Assembly (NCBI RefSeq): GCF_900172225.1
Contig: NZ_FWFO01000004.1
Span: 124,001 to 188,000, forward strand
Length of the DNA stretch: 64,000 bases
Source of the DNA: Falsiruegeria litorea R37
GTDB lineage: Bacteria > Pseudomonadota > Alphaproteobacteria > Rhodobacterales > Rhodobacteraceae
Direction: 5' to 3'
Made by a program: the position numbers and the translations under genes. The notes under the pieces were generated by a model. The model was not told the DNA's origin. It was given only the letters and a program-made list of their open reading frames with translations, and did not search any database. Below are positions 53,511-62,856 of the stretch, in pieces. How positions within the stretch are numbered: position 1 is the first letter of the stretch; every line of letters begins with the position of its first letter.

Positions 53511-54095
53511 TCACGGAAGGTGATTGATCCGGTGGACGTCCCAGCCATCCGCGCGATGGGACAGCTCTGTCACCGACAGATTGTCGATCCGATGGCCAAA
53601 GGCCTCGTTGGCGTCCAGCCGCAGCGCGCGTTGAACTTGGGTCAGGATCACCCCGAAATGCGCCACGATGATCAGGTCACGGCCCCCATAGTCTGCAATC
53701 AGCGTGTCGACGGCGGTATCCACACGGGCGCAGACCTCGTTCCAGCTCTCGCCATTTGGGGGGCGCACATCGCCGGGTGTTTCCCAATAGGCGCGGATGC
53801 GGGCCGGGTCTTCGGCCTCGATCTCGGCAAAGCGCCGGAGTTCCCAATCGCCGAAGTTGATTTCGCGCAGATCAGCATGGTGCGGCAGACGCGTGCGACT
53901 GCCCTGGATCGCGCTTGCAGTGTCTGCAGCCCGCGAGAGGTCCGATGAAATCACCGTTGCTGGATGCGGCAGATGATCAGACAGGCGTGTGATGGCCGCG
54001 GTGTCGCTCAGATCAGCGGGCAAATCGGACCACCCCACCATGGATTTGGCATGGGTTGGCCCATGGCGGACCATATGAAGGCGGGTTGTGGTCAT
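53511..54095 (-). CDS. histidine phosphatase family protein, CobC-like
   Basis: The ATG at 54095 gives 194 residues and overlaps the cobU stop as ATGA. The RHG motif is intact (LHMVRHGPTHAKSM), with SSDLSRAADTA, then DLREINFGDWE and the second histidine in LIIVAHFGVIL. This is the alpha-ribazole phosphatase type. Coupling to cobU supports a role in cobalamin nucleotide-loop assembly, although the other cob genes are not in the window. Confidence 0.8.
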   Translation of the reverse strand: MTTTRLHMVRHGPTHAKSMVGWSDLPADLSDTAAITRLSDHLPHPATVISSDLSRAADTASAIQGSRTRLPHHADLREINFGDWELRRFAEIEAEDPARIRAYWETPGDVRPPNGESWNEVCARVDTAVDTLIADYGGRDLIIVAHFGVILTQVQRALRLDANEAFGHRIDNLSVTELSHRADGWDVHRINHLP

Positions 54096-54613
54096 GGCAA
54101 TTGTCCTTTCAGGACATGAGGTAGGCCGACCGTGACCGAGATCACGAGATCGGCTTGGGCGGCCAAGATGATATTGAGTCGCCCCTGCGCCTCGCGGAAC
54201 TGGCGGGCCAGGGCGTTGCCCGGAACGATCCCTTGGCCAACCTCGTTTGAGACGACGACCACCCTGGCAGCGGTGCCCGAGATGGCGGCCAGCAATCGGT
54301 CTTGGGCCGCGTTCATGTCGCTTTCGGCCAGCAGATGATTGCTCAGCCACATGGTGGCGCAGTCGATCAGGCAGATGTCGTCTGCGGTCAACTCGGACAG
54401 GGTGTCTGCCAGCTCTAACGGGGCTTCAATTGTGCGCCAACCAGACCCGCGCTGCACAAGATGGCGGTCGATTTTGGCCTGCATTTCAGCATCAAATACT
54501 TGTGATGTGGCCAGGTAGATCCTGTTTTTTTCTGACGAAACAACGAGTTGCTCGGCATAGGCCGATTTGCCTGATGCGGCACCCCCAAAGATAAAGGTGA
54601 ATTTTGGAAACAA
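54092..54613 (-). CDS. cobU: adenosylcobinamide kinase / adenosylcobinamide-phosphate guanylyltransferase
   Basis: The 173-residue protein starts at TTG behind TAAGG. Walker A GGAASGKSAYAEQLV is at residues 10-25, RIYLATSQVFDAEMQAKIDRH carries the GMP-acceptor histidine region, and VVVSNEVGQGIVPGNALARQFR is the CobU signature. It phosphorylates and guanylylates cobinamide for B12 synthesis. Ecm, encoded in this window, needs cobalamin. Confidence 0.93.
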   Translation of the reverse strand: MFPKFTFIFGGAASGKSAYAEQLVVSSEKNRIYLATSQVFDAEMQAKIDRHLVQRGSGWRTIEAPLELADTLSELTADDICLIDCATMWLSNHLLAESDMNAAQDRLLAAISGTAARVVVVSNEVGQGIVPGNALARQFREAQGRLNIILAAQADLVISVTVGLPHVLKGQLP

Positions 54614-54715
54614 GTTCTTACCTTAATTTTGATCCGCCTGACGTTTCCCTGCGTATCGACTGTGTACGCGCAAAACAAGCCACGGCAGGCGTGCCGGACA
54701 TTTGGGGAGAGATGT

Positions 54716-55594
54716 ATGGCCTTGGACAATGCACGCGACACGTCAATGTCGCGCAAAGCGATGAAGGCAGAACTGCTGGATGCTGAAACCGAACGGGCGC
54801 TGGCCTATGCGTGGCGGGACCACCGCGACGAAGAGGCGCTGCACCGGTTGATCAACGCATATATGCGTTTAGCTATTTCGATGGCGGCCAAGTTCAAGCG
54901 TTACGGCGCACCAATGAATGACCTGATCCAGGAAGCTGGACTGGGACTGATGAAGGCGGCCGACAAATTCGACCCGGATCGGGGCGTGCGCTTTTCGACC
55001 TATGCGGTTTGGTGGATCAAGGCGAGCATCCAGGACTATGTGATGCGCAACTGGTCAATGGTTCGAACCGGTTCGACCTCATCCCAGAAATCGCTGTTCT
55101 TCAACATGCGTCGCGTCCAGGCCAAGTTTGAACGCGAGGCTGCGAGCGAAGGGGGGGCGTTGGATCGGCATCAATTGCATCAGATGATCGCTCTGGAAAT
55201 CGGTGTACCCCTGCGCGATGTGGAAATGATGCATGGACGTTTGGCCGGATCTGATTTCTCTCTCAACGCTGTGCAGTCCGCGGATGAAGAAGGCCGCGAG
55301 TGGATTGATGCGCTTGAGGATGAAAGCGAACAGGCCGCCGAGCATGTGGAAAACGCCCATGATACAGCGCAACTGCGGGAATGGCTGCTCAAGGCTATGG
55401 GTGCATTGAACGCGCGTGAACAGTTCATCATCCGCGAACGCAAACTGCGCGATACGCCCCGCACGCTCGAGAGTTTGGGGCAGGAACTAAATCTGTCCAA
55501 AGAGCGGGTTCGGCAACTTGAAGCCGCCGCTTTTGCCAAGATGCGCAAAAGCCTTGAAGCTGAATCGCACGAGGTGCAACACTTCCTCGTATGA
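54716..55594 (+). CDS. rpoH2: RNA polymerase heat-shock-type sigma factor (RpoH-II)
   Basis: Starting at the ATG of MALDNARDTSMSRKAMKAEL, the protein has 292 residues. It has sigma region 2 (RLAISMAAKFKRYGAPMNDLIQEAGLGLMKAADKF and FSTYAVWWIKASIQDYVMRNWS) and region 4 (RTLESLGQELNLSKERVRQLEAAAFAKM). The RpoH box is replaced by RTGSTSSQKSLFFNMRR-like residues, as in sigma-32. Rhodobacter RpoH-II proteins answer singlet oxygen and oxidative stress. The chaN stop/start overlap suggests co-transcription. Confidence 0.9.
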   Translation: MALDNARDTSMSRKAMKAELLDAETERALAYAWRDHRDEEALHRLINAYMRLAISMAAKFKRYGAPMNDLIQEAGLGLMKAADKFDPDRGVRFSTYAVWWIKASIQDYVMRNWSMVRTGSTSSQKSLFFNMRRVQAKFEREAASEGGALDRHQLHQMIALEIGVPLRDVEMMHGRLAGSDFSLNAVQSADEEGREWIDALEDESEQAAEHVENAHDTAQLREWLLKAMGALNAREQFIIRERKLRDTPRTLESLGQELNLSKERVRQLEAAAFAKMRKSLEAESHEVQHFLV

Positions 55595-56424
55595 GACACA
55601 TGACGATTCTGATCTGCGCCTGTGTGGCGTTTGTGGCCGCCCCGATCCGGGCGGCCTTGGCGTATGAACTGGTGCCGGACGAGATTATGCTGAAGATGGC
55701 GGGCGCTGATGTGGTGATTGTGGGCGAGGTGCACGACAATCCCGTGCATCACCGCGTTCAACGCGACGTTGTGGCCGCGCTGGAACCCCGTGCCATGGTG
55801 TGGGAGATGCTGACAGACGAGGGTGCGAAGAGGATCAACCGCAAGCTCATTTCTGACCCGGAAAAACTGGCGGCTGCGATCCGTTGGGCCGAGTTGGGGT
55901 GGCCGCCGCTGTCCATGTACCTTCCGATCTTCAATGCAGCGCCCGACGCCCCCATCTACGGCGCCCTTGTTCCGCGTGAGGCAGCGATGGCGGCGATGGA
56001 TGCGGGCCCCGCCGTGGCACTTGGTGCAGATGCAGCGCGCTATGGGTTGACCGTTCCCCTTCCAGACGAGGAAAAGTCCGCGCGCGAAGCTGGGCAGATG
56101 GCAGCACACTGTGACGCACTGCCTGCCGAGATGGCTCCGGTACTGGTTCAAATCCAACGCCTGCGGGATGCGGTGCTGACCCGCGCGATCCTTACCGCGA
56201 TTGAGGACACGGGCGGTCCTGTTGTTGTGATCACTGGGAATGGTCATGCGCGCAAGGATTGGGGCATTCCCAGCTTCCTGGCCCGCATGCAGCCGGGTTT
56301 GCGCGTGTTTGTGTTGGGGCAATCCGAAGCGGGGGCGATCCAAGGGACGTTTGACGCCGTTCTGGATGCGCCTGAGGTCGAACGAGATGATCCCTGTGCG
56401 GCGTTTCACAAAGCTACTGATTGA
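55591..56424 (+). CDS. ChaN family heme-binding-type periplasmic protein
   Basis: The 277-residue protein starts with a signal peptide (hydrophobic ILICACVAFVAAPIRAALA). The ChaN domain has VVIVGEVHDNPVHHRVQRDV near residue 38, the conserved GExHDxxxHH motif that handles heme or iron, and ITGNGHARKDWGIPSFL near the end. Its start overlaps the rpoH2 stop (ATGA), linking it to the stress sigma factor. The exact role is unclear. Confidence 0.88.
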   Translation: MRHMTILICACVAFVAAPIRAALAYELVPDEIMLKMAGADVVIVGEVHDNPVHHRVQRDVVAALEPRAMVWEMLTDEGAKRINRKLISDPEKLAAAIRWAELGWPPLSMYLPIFNAAPDAPIYGALVPREAAMAAMDAGPAVALGADAARYGLTVPLPDEEKSAREAGQMAAHCDALPAEMAPVLVQIQRLRDAVLTRAILTAIEDTGGPVVVITGNGHARKDWGIPSFLARMQPGLRVFVLGQSEAGAIQGTFDAVLDAPEVERDDPCAAFHKATD

Positions 56425-56515
56425 GGCCCGCGAAAATCGGCTGGCGGTTATGGCGGGCTTTGCCTAATGTCTGCCGGGCTGATTACGGGGCATCCGAAAC
56501 GGGAAGGGGGCAGCC

Positions 56516-57712
56516 ATGCTGGCATCCAAGCGCATACTTCTGATCATCGGAGGTGGCATTGCGGCCTATAAGTCCCTCGACCTGATCCGCCGCCTGCGGG
56601 AACGCGGTGCCGAGGTGACGGCGGTCCTGACTAAGGCAGCCGAAGAGTTTGTGACTCCGCTGTCTGTATCGGCCCTTGCCGGAACCAAAGTTTACCGCGA
56701 TCTCTTTGATCTGACCGACGAGGCCGAGATGGGCCACATTCAACTGTCGCGCTCTGCCGATTTGGTGGTGGTTGCACCCGCGACCGCTGATCTGATGGGC
56801 AAGATGGCGTCGGGTCTGGCCAATGATCTGGCCTCGACCCTGTTGATGGCCACGGACACGCCCGTTCTGCTGGCCCCAGCCATGAACGTTCGCATGTGGG
56901 AGCATGCTGCAACACAGCGCAACCGGGCCACGCTGGCGGCTGACGGTATTGCATTTGTTGGTCCCAACGACGGCGACATGGCTTGCGGTGAATACGGTCC
57001 TGGCCGCATGTCGGAACCGCTTGAAATTGTGGCCGCTGTCGAGGCGCATTTTGCCGACGGTCCGTTGCAAGGCAAACGTATCCTGGTCACATCCGGCCCG
57101 ACGCACGAACCCATTGATCCCGTTCGCTACATCGCCAATCGATCGTCCGGCGCGCAAGGAACGGCAGTGGCTCGGGCATTGGCGTCTTTGGGGGCTCATG
57201 TGGTCTTTGTGACGGGTCCCGCTGACGTTCCCCCACCTGATGGGGTCGAGGTTGTGGCCGTTCAAAGCGCCCGCGAAATGGCCGACGCGGTGCAGGCTGC
57301 TTTGCCTGTGGATGCGGGTGTCTTCGCCGCTGCCGTTGCTGATTGGCGTGTCGCCAGTGCCTCGGACCGGAAGCTGAAGAAAAGCAAGGATGGCTTGCCC
57401 GTATTGGAATTTGCCGAAAACCCCGACATCCTGAAAACCGTCTCGCGGATGGAGCAGGGCAGACCGGGGCTGGTTGTGGGCTTTGCCGCAGAAACCAACG
57501 ATGTGATCGAAAACGCCACCGCCAAGCGGCTGCGCAAGGGCTGTGATTGGATCGTCGCCAATGACGTCAGCCCGGCGACCGGCATCATGGGCGGGGCTGA
57601 AAACGCCGTCATCCTGATCTCGGACACAGGTGCCGAAGAATGGCCCCGCATGAGCAAATCCGACGTGGCTACGCAACTGGCCGAGCGGATCGCAGCAAAG
57701 CTGGTGGGCTAA
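56516..57712 (+). CDS. coaBC: bifunctional phosphopantothenoylcysteine decarboxylase/ligase
   Basis: The 398-residue fusion has the flavoprotein CoaC half (residues 1-180): RILLIIGGGIAAYKSLDLIR, active histidine in GHIQLSRSADLVVVAPATADL, PAMNVRMW, and the active cysteine in MACGEYGPGRM. The CoaB half begins ILVTSGPTHEPIDPVRYIAN. It makes 4'-phosphopantetheine for CoA. It begins 92 bases after chaN. Confidence 0.96.
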   Translation: MLASKRILLIIGGGIAAYKSLDLIRRLRERGAEVTAVLTKAAEEFVTPLSVSALAGTKVYRDLFDLTDEAEMGHIQLSRSADLVVVAPATADLMGKMASGLANDLASTLLMATDTPVLLAPAMNVRMWEHAATQRNRATLAADGIAFVGPNDGDMACGEYGPGRMSEPLEIVAAVEAHFADGPLQGKRILVTSGPTHEPIDPVRYIANRSSGAQGTAVARALASLGAHVVFVTGPADVPPPDGVEVVAVQSAREMADAVQAALPVDAGVFAAAVADWRVASASDRKLKKSKDGLPVLEFAENPDILKTVSRMEQGRPGLVVGFAAETNDVIENATAKRLRKGCDWIVANDVSPATGIMGGAENAVILISDTGAEEWPRMSKSDVATQLAERIAAKLVG

Positions 57713-57739
57713 GAGAACATGCAAGCAGGAGGCCAGCAG

Positions 57740-58195
57740 ATGATAGCCATCCGGGTCATCAGAGACGAAGACAGCGATCCGCAGATCGCACTGCCCAGCT
57801 ATGAAACAGCGGGGGCGGCGGGTGCCGACGTGCGTGCCAATTTCCCGGACCGGACCGGTGTGGTCCTGGCCCCCGGTGCACGGGCGCTGATCCCCACCGG
57901 TCTGCGGCTTGAGATCCCGGCTGGGTACGAGGTTCAGGTGCGTCCGCGCTCGGGCCTTGCGCTGAAACACGGCATCACATTGCCCAACACGCCCGGGACC
58001 ATCGACAGCGACTATCGCGGGCCCCTTGGGGTGATCTTGCTGAATGCGGGCACCGAGCCGTTCGAGGTGACGCATGGCGAGCGCATTGCACAGCTGATCG
58101 TGGCCCCTGTTCTACAGGCGCAATTCGACCTTGTGGACGGTCTGAGTGACACCGAGCGCGGCACTGGCGGCTTCGGCTCGACCGGGCGCAGCTGA
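57740..58195 (+). CDS. dut: dUTP diphosphatase
   Basis: I choose the ATG at 57740, 7 bases after AGGAGG, giving 151 residues; an ATG at 57719 would precede that site. The trimeric dUTPase motifs are [42 protein letters not shown] and [12 protein letters not shown]. It hydrolyses dUTP to dUMP. The stop overlaps the next start as TGATG. Confidence 0.95.
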   Translation: MIAIRVIRDEDSDPQIALPSYETAGAAGADVRANFPDRTGVVLAPGARALIPTGLRLEIPAGYEVQVRPRSGLALKHGITLPNTPGTIDSDYRGPLGVILLNAGTEPFEVTHGERIAQLIVAPVLQAQFDLVDGLSDTERGTGGFGSTGRS

Positions 58196-59244
58196 TGCTT
58201 CTGGTTCTGGGCATGGCCGCGATGCTCTGGGGCATCGGCATGGTGATGGGAGTATCCCGTCAGGCGCGGCTGACGCTCATGGGCGGGTTGCTGGCGCTGG
58301 TGTTGTTGCTGCAGTTTGCACTGCCAGACGGCCACCCGGTGCGTGAGGCCACCGGGCAGTCCCCGGCACTGTGGCTTATCCTGACCGGTGCCGTTGCTCT
58401 GATCCTCGGATACTCGCGTTTCCTTCGGGCGTTGCGGACCCGGAGTGCGCCCCAGGCAACCAAGCAGCCACCCAAACCAACAGGCAGTTTTTCCGATACC
58501 GAGCTTGAACGCTATGCCCGCCACATCGTCTTGCGCGAATTGGGTGGGCCGGGGCAGAAACGCCTGAAACAGGCCCGTGTTCTGGTGATCGGGGCAGGTG
58601 GCCTGGGCGCGCCTGCGTTGCAATATCTGGCGGCGGTTGGTGTCGGCACCATCGGTGTGATCGACGATGACGTGGTTGAAAACGCCAACCTGCAACGACA
58701 AGTGATCCACCGCGATGCAGACATTGGTGTGCCCAAGGTGTTCTCGGCCCAAATGGCGATGGAGGCGCAGAACCCCAACGTCACCGTGCGCCCCTACAAC
58801 CGACGCCTGACAGCCGACATCGCGGCCGAGCTTTTTGCGGACTATGATTTGATCCTCGATGGCACCGACAATTTCGAGACCCGCTATCTGGCCAATGAAA
58901 CGGCGGTAAAGCTGGGCAAACCCCTGATTTCAGGCGCTTTGGCCCAATGGGAGGGGCAGCTGAGCGTGTTCCACCCGGCTGACACAGGTCCCTGCTACCA
59001 ATGCATCTTCCCCGAAGCGCCGCCCCCAGGGCTGGCACCATCGTGCTCTGAGGCCGGGGTAATCGGCCCACTGCCGGGCGTGGTCGGGTCCATGATGGCG
59101 GTCGAGGCGATCAAGCTGATCACGCGGGCCGGTGCGGTGCTCAAAGGTGAGATGCTGATTTATGACGCGCTTTACGGCGAAAGTCGCAAGATCACCCTGT
59201 CCAAACGCGCCGATTGCCCCATCTGCGGAACAGAGGCGGCGTAA
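58195..59244 (+). CDS. MoeB/ThiF/HesA-type adenylyltransferase with N-terminal membrane segment
   Basis: The 349-residue protein has two hydrophobic segments in its first 80 residues (about 2-20 and 24-75), absent in plain MoeB. The E1-like domain follows: GGPGQKRLKQARVLVIGAGGLGAPALQYLA, then IDDDVVENANLQRQVIH, catalytic cysteine in APSCSEAGVIGPLPG and zinc ligands CYQC and CPICG. It adenylates a sulfur-carrier protein such as MoaD or ThiS. The membrane part suggests tethering. Confidence 0.88.
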   Translation: MLLVLGMAAMLWGIGMVMGVSRQARLTLMGGLLALVLLLQFALPDGHPVREATGQSPALWLILTGAVALILGYSRFLRALRTRSAPQATKQPPKPTGSFSDTELERYARHIVLRELGGPGQKRLKQARVLVIGAGGLGAPALQYLAAVGVGTIGVIDDDVVENANLQRQVIHRDADIGVPKVFSAQMAMEAQNPNVTVRPYNRRLTADIAAELFADYDLILDGTDNFETRYLANETAVKLGKPLISGALAQWEGQLSVFHPADTGPCYQCIFPEAPPPGLAPSCSEAGVIGPLPGVVGSMMAVEAIKLITRAGAVLKGEMLIYDALYGESRKITLSKRADCPICGTEAA

Positions 59245-59245
59245 C

Positions 59246-59334
59246 ACAACCGCCGCGCGCCGCTAGGCGCGCGGCCCGGCCCAACCCCGCCAGCGGGCAT
59301 CTGTGATGCATGCGCGGGGGCGGGAGTACCCCCG
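59246..59334 (-). repeat. dispersed structured intergenic repeat, copy E
   Basis: Read on the minus strand, it starts at the trans-sulfuration stop codon: GGGGGTACTCCCGCCC, a small hairpin GCATC/GATGC around ACA (59297-59309), GGGGTTGGGCCGGGC, and a perfect nine-base-pair hairpin CCGCGCGCC/GGCGCGCGG (59253-59274). It fills the gap between two convergent genes. Confidence 0.75.
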
Positions 59335-59335
59335 G

Positions 59336-60550
59336 CTACGACAACGCCACATCCAGATCGGCAATCAGATCCTCGGCGTCTTCCAGTCCGACCGACAAGC
59401 GGAAAATCCCGTCCCCCGCATAGGCGCGATACGCGTCCAACTGGGCACCTTCCAGGCGGAACGACGTCTCCATCAGGCCGGCTGTCTCCATCCAGAAAAT
59501 CAGCGACCGGTGATGACCCAGTGACACCGCATAGTGGATCACTTGCAGGCGGTCGATCATTTGTTGTGCCACCCTCTGACCCGCTGCCGCATCACCCACT
59601 TGAAACGAGATCATGCCCGAGGTGTTCGACATCTGCTGCGCCGCCAACGCCGCTTGCGGATGCGATGCCAACCCCGGATAGATCACGCGTGTAACTGATG
59701 GATGGCTCTCCAACCACTCGGCCACCGCCTGTGCGCCGACCTGATGCGCCCTCATCCGCAGGGGCAGGGTTGAGGCTCCGCGCGCAATCAGCCAGGCATT
59801 GAAGGGCGACAGGATGCCCCCGTGATGGATCGACGCCTCGGCCCGCATCTTGGCGATCAGATCTGCGCGCCCCGCAACTGCTCCGCCAACCGCATCGCCA
59901 TGCCCGCCGATGTATTTGGTGATCGAATGCATTGTCAGGTCCACGCCCAAACCAACCGTGTCCATGCCCAAAGGCGAGGCAAAGGTTGCATCGCAGCTGT
60001 GCAATGCGCCCGCTTCCTTCGCCAGCTTCGACACTGCCGCCAGATCCGTCAGTCGCCCGATTGGGTTCACCGGAGTTTCCGTATGGATGAGCCGGGTGTT
60101 TGGCCGAATTGCCGCCGCAACCGCCTCCAGATCCGACATGTTGATCGTGCTCACCTCGATCCCCAGACGCGGCAGGGTCTCGCGCGCCAGTTCCGCGACC
60201 CCGGCATAGGACACATCCGAGACCACCACATGGTCACCCGCCGACAAGAACGTCAGAAAGATCGCAGTTGCCGCCGCCATGCCAGAGGCCGTGCACAAAC
60301 AGGCCTCGGTTCCCTGCATCGCCGCGATCTTCTTTTCCAGCATTGCAACGGTCGGATTGTCCCACCGGGCGTACAGAAACCCCTCGGGACCGTTTTCCAG
60401 ATCATGCGCGGAAAACCCGGCCACCTGATCGGTGACAAAGGTCGATGACATATGCAATGGCGGTGCCGAGGCGCCCGTCGCAGGATCCGGCCCTTCGCCC
60501 GCGTGAATGGCTTTTGTCATTGGCCCCAGGGGGCGGTTTCTTTGCGTCAT
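59336..60550 (-). CDS. trans-sulfuration family PLP-dependent lyase (cystathionine gamma-lyase/synthase-like)
   Basis: From the ATG at 60550 behind GGGAG the protein has 404 residues. It is fold-type I: YARWDNPTVAMLEKKIAAMQGTEACL, ASGMAAATAIFLTF, DATFASPLGMDTVGLGVDLTM and the PLP lysine in HSITKYIGGHGDAVGG. Members act on cystathionine, homoserine esters or methionine; I cannot fix which. The aspartate in LHSCDATFASP is the PLP-nitrogen partner. Confidence 0.85.
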   Translation of the reverse strand: MTQRNRPLGPMTKAIHAGEGPDPATGASAPPLHMSSTFVTDQVAGFSAHDLENGPEGFLYARWDNPTVAMLEKKIAAMQGTEACLCTASGMAAATAIFLTFLSAGDHVVVSDVSYAGVAELARETLPRLGIEVSTINMSDLEAVAAAIRPNTRLIHTETPVNPIGRLTDLAAVSKLAKEAGALHSCDATFASPLGMDTVGLGVDLTMHSITKYIGGHGDAVGGAVAGRADLIAKMRAEASIHHGGILSPFNAWLIARGASTLPLRMRAHQVGAQAVAEWLESHPSVTRVIYPGLASHPQAALAAQQMSNTSGMISFQVGDAAAGQRVAQQMIDRLQVIHYAVSLGHHRSLIFWMETAGLMETSFRLEGAQLDAYRAYAGDGIFRLSVGLEDAEDLIADLDVALS

Positions 60551-60691
60551 GATCATCTCCCATGTTTCGGGGCACAGTGGGCGGACGCCGTCCTCCGGGC
60601 AAGAGGCTTCTCGACACGTATTGCCAAATCGCGACACGCCCTCTGGACCATTTGCAAGCGCGCACCTAGCTTGAGCGCAAAGGAGACACCC

Positions 60692-62707
60692 ATGACCAAT
60701 CCGATCCTTGCCCAGTGGCAAACCCCATTTGAAATCGCGCCCTTTGACGCCATCAGCGACGACGATTTTGCCCCGGCTCTGGACACAGCTCTGACTGCCC
60801 ACCTTGGGGAGATCGATGCAATAGCCGACAACACCGAAACACCTGATTTCGACAACACCATCGGCGCGATGGAGGCGGCGGGCGAGGCGCTCGACAAGGT
60901 ACTTTCGGTGTTCTTCACCGTCGCGGGCGCCGACAGCAACCCCAAGCGCGAAGAGTTGCAACGAGATTTCTCGCCAAAGCTGGCGGCGCATTTCTCGGCG
61001 ATTTCGTCGAACAAAGCGCTGTTCCGCCGGGTGGCTGATCTCTGGGCGCGCAAGGATGACCTGACCCTGACACCAGAACAGTCCCGTGTCCTGATGTTGA
61101 CCCACCGCAGCTTTGTCCGTGCCGGTGCCGCGCTCGAGGGCGAGGACGACACACGCATGCAAGAAATTAAGGCCCGTCTGGCCACCCTTGGCACTTCCTT
61201 CACCCAGAACCTGCTGGCGGATGAGCGCGAGTGGTTCATGAAACTGTCCGAAGGTGATCTGGAGGGGCTGCCCGACTTCGTCGTCGAAGCCGCCCGCGCC
61301 GCTGGGGCAGAGAAGGGCGTCGATGGCCCTGTTGTGACTCTGTCCCGCTCGATCATCGTGCCCTTCCTGCAATTCTCGCCCCGCCGCGACTTGCGCGAAG
61401 GGGCCTATAAGGCCTGGGCCGCGCGCGGCGCCAACGGTGGCGAGACGGACAATCGCGAGATTGCGGCCGAGACGCTGAAACTGCGTGAGGAACGCGCGCA
61501 TCTATTGGGCTATGACAACTTCGCCACCTACAAGCTGGAAACCGAAATGGCGCGCACGCCCGAACGGGTGCGCGAGTTGTTGATGCAGGTCTGGGAACCG
61601 GCCAAGGCACAGGCGGATGCGGACTCGGAAACCATGACCCAGATGATGCAGGCTGACGGCATCAACGGCCCGCTCGAAGCCTGGGATTGGCGCTACTACG
61701 CAGAAAAGCGTCGCAAGGCCGAACATGATCTGGATGAGGCCGAGCTCAAGCCCTATCTGCAGCTCGACCGCATGATCGAGGCGTCTTTTTCTTGCGCAAA
61801 CCGCTTGTTTGGCTTGGACTTTGCCCCGCTCGACATCCCGCTCTACCACGAAGACTGCCGCGCATGGGAGGTGACCCGAAATGGCAAGCATGTCGCGGTG
61901 TTCATCGGTGACTATTTCGCCCGCGGTTCGAAACGTTCGGGCGCCTGGTGCAGCGCCATGCGCGCCCAGGCCAAATTCCCAAAGGAGCAGGCACCGATCG
62001 TGATCAACGTCTGCAACTTCGCCAAGGGCGATCCGGCGCTCTTGTCCTATGATGACGCACGCACGCTGTTTCATGAATTCGGCCATGCCTTGCACCAGAT
62101 GCTGTCGAATGTGACTTATGAGAGCATCTCAGGTACGTCCGTGGCACGCGACTTTGTCGAACTGCCCAGCCAGCTCTATGAACACTGGCTCGAGGTGCCC
62201 GAGGTTCTGGCCGAGTTTGCCACACACGCTGAAACTGGTGCTCCGATGCCGAAAGAGATGCTGGAAAAGGTGCTCAAGGCTGCGAACTTCGACATGGGGT
62301 TCCAGACGGTGGAATATGTCGCGTCGGCATTGGTGGATCTGGAGTTCCACGACGGTTCAGCCCCCGTTGATCCGATGGCAAAACAGGCCGAGGTTCTGGA
62401 ACAGATCGGCATGCCCCACGCCATCGGCATGCGCCACGCGACCCCGCAGTTTGCCCACGTCTTTGCAGGCGACGGGTATAGCTCGGCTTATTACAGCTAC
62501 ATGTGGTCCGAAGTAATGGATGCGGATGCCTTTGCTGCCTTTGAAGAGGCAGGGGGAGCATTCGACGAGGAACGAGCCAACGCGCTTGAGACGCACATCC
62601 TGTCCACTGGCGGTTCGCGTGAAGCCGAAGAGCTCTACCTGGCGTTCCGGGGCAAGCTGCCCGGGGTTGAGGCACTGCTCAAAGGACGCGGGCTCATCGC
62701 TGCCTAA
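60692..62707 (+). CDS. M3 family metallopeptidase (peptidyl-dipeptidase Dcp-like)
   Basis: The ATG behind AAAGGAG at 60692 gives 671 residues. The zinc site is TLFHEFGHALHQML (HExxH at residues 461-465), with the third ligand expected in the downstream YESISGTSVARDFVELPSQ segment. The size and the HAIGMRHATPQFAHVFAGDGYSSAYYSYMWSEV end fit Dcp/oligopeptidase A. It hydrolyses cytoplasmic peptides. The longer upstream frame is not used. Confidence 0.93.
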   Translation: MTNPILAQWQTPFEIAPFDAISDDDFAPALDTALTAHLGEIDAIADNTETPDFDNTIGAMEAAGEALDKVLSVFFTVAGADSNPKREELQRDFSPKLAAHFSAISSNKALFRRVADLWARKDDLTLTPEQSRVLMLTHRSFVRAGAALEGEDDTRMQEIKARLATLGTSFTQNLLADEREWFMKLSEGDLEGLPDFVVEAARAAGAEKGVDGPVVTLSRSIIVPFLQFSPRRDLREGAYKAWAARGANGGETDNREIAAETLKLREERAHLLGYDNFATYKLETEMARTPERVRELLMQVWEPAKAQADADSETMTQMMQADGINGPLEAWDWRYYAEKRRKAEHDLDEAELKPYLQLDRMIEASFSCANRLFGLDFAPLDIPLYHEDCRAWEVTRNGKHVAVFIGDYFARGSKRSGAWCSAMRAQAKFPKEQAPIVINVCNFAKGDPALLSYDDARTLFHEFGHALHQMLSNVTYESISGTSVARDFVELPSQLYEHWLEVPEVLAEFATHAETGAPMPKEMLEKVLKAANFDMGFQTVEYVASALVDLEFHDGSAPVDPMAKQAEVLEQIGMPHAIGMRHATPQFAHVFAGDGYSSAYYSYMWSEVMDADAFAAFEEAGGAFDEERANALETHILSTGGSREAEELYLAFRGKLPGVEALLKGRGLIAA

Positions 62708-62709
62708 CT

Positions 62710-62843
62710 GCGCGGCCTATCGGCCTTGCGTCCTGCGGACGGCAGGGGGCCAGGCTCACGCGGGCAAAGCCCGCGTGAGCCTGGCCCAACGGGAGGAGAT
62801 GTTTCGCCAGAAACATGGACGACGGGCGGGAGTACCCCCGAAG
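62710..62843 (-). repeat. dispersed structured intergenic repeat, copy D
   Basis: Read on the minus strand: GGGGGTACTCCCGCCC, then hairpin ATGTTTC/GAAACAT around TGGC (62799-62816), then ATCTCCTCCCGTTGGGCC. A perfect nineteen-base-pair stem with an AAA (plus-strand) loop follows (62747-62765 with 62769-62787), then hairpin CCTGC/GCAGG (62732-62746). It sits between convergent genes and starts about 15 bases after the hydroxyacid-dehydrogenase stop. Confidence 0.85.
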
Positions 62844-62856
62844 CTGATCCGATGGG

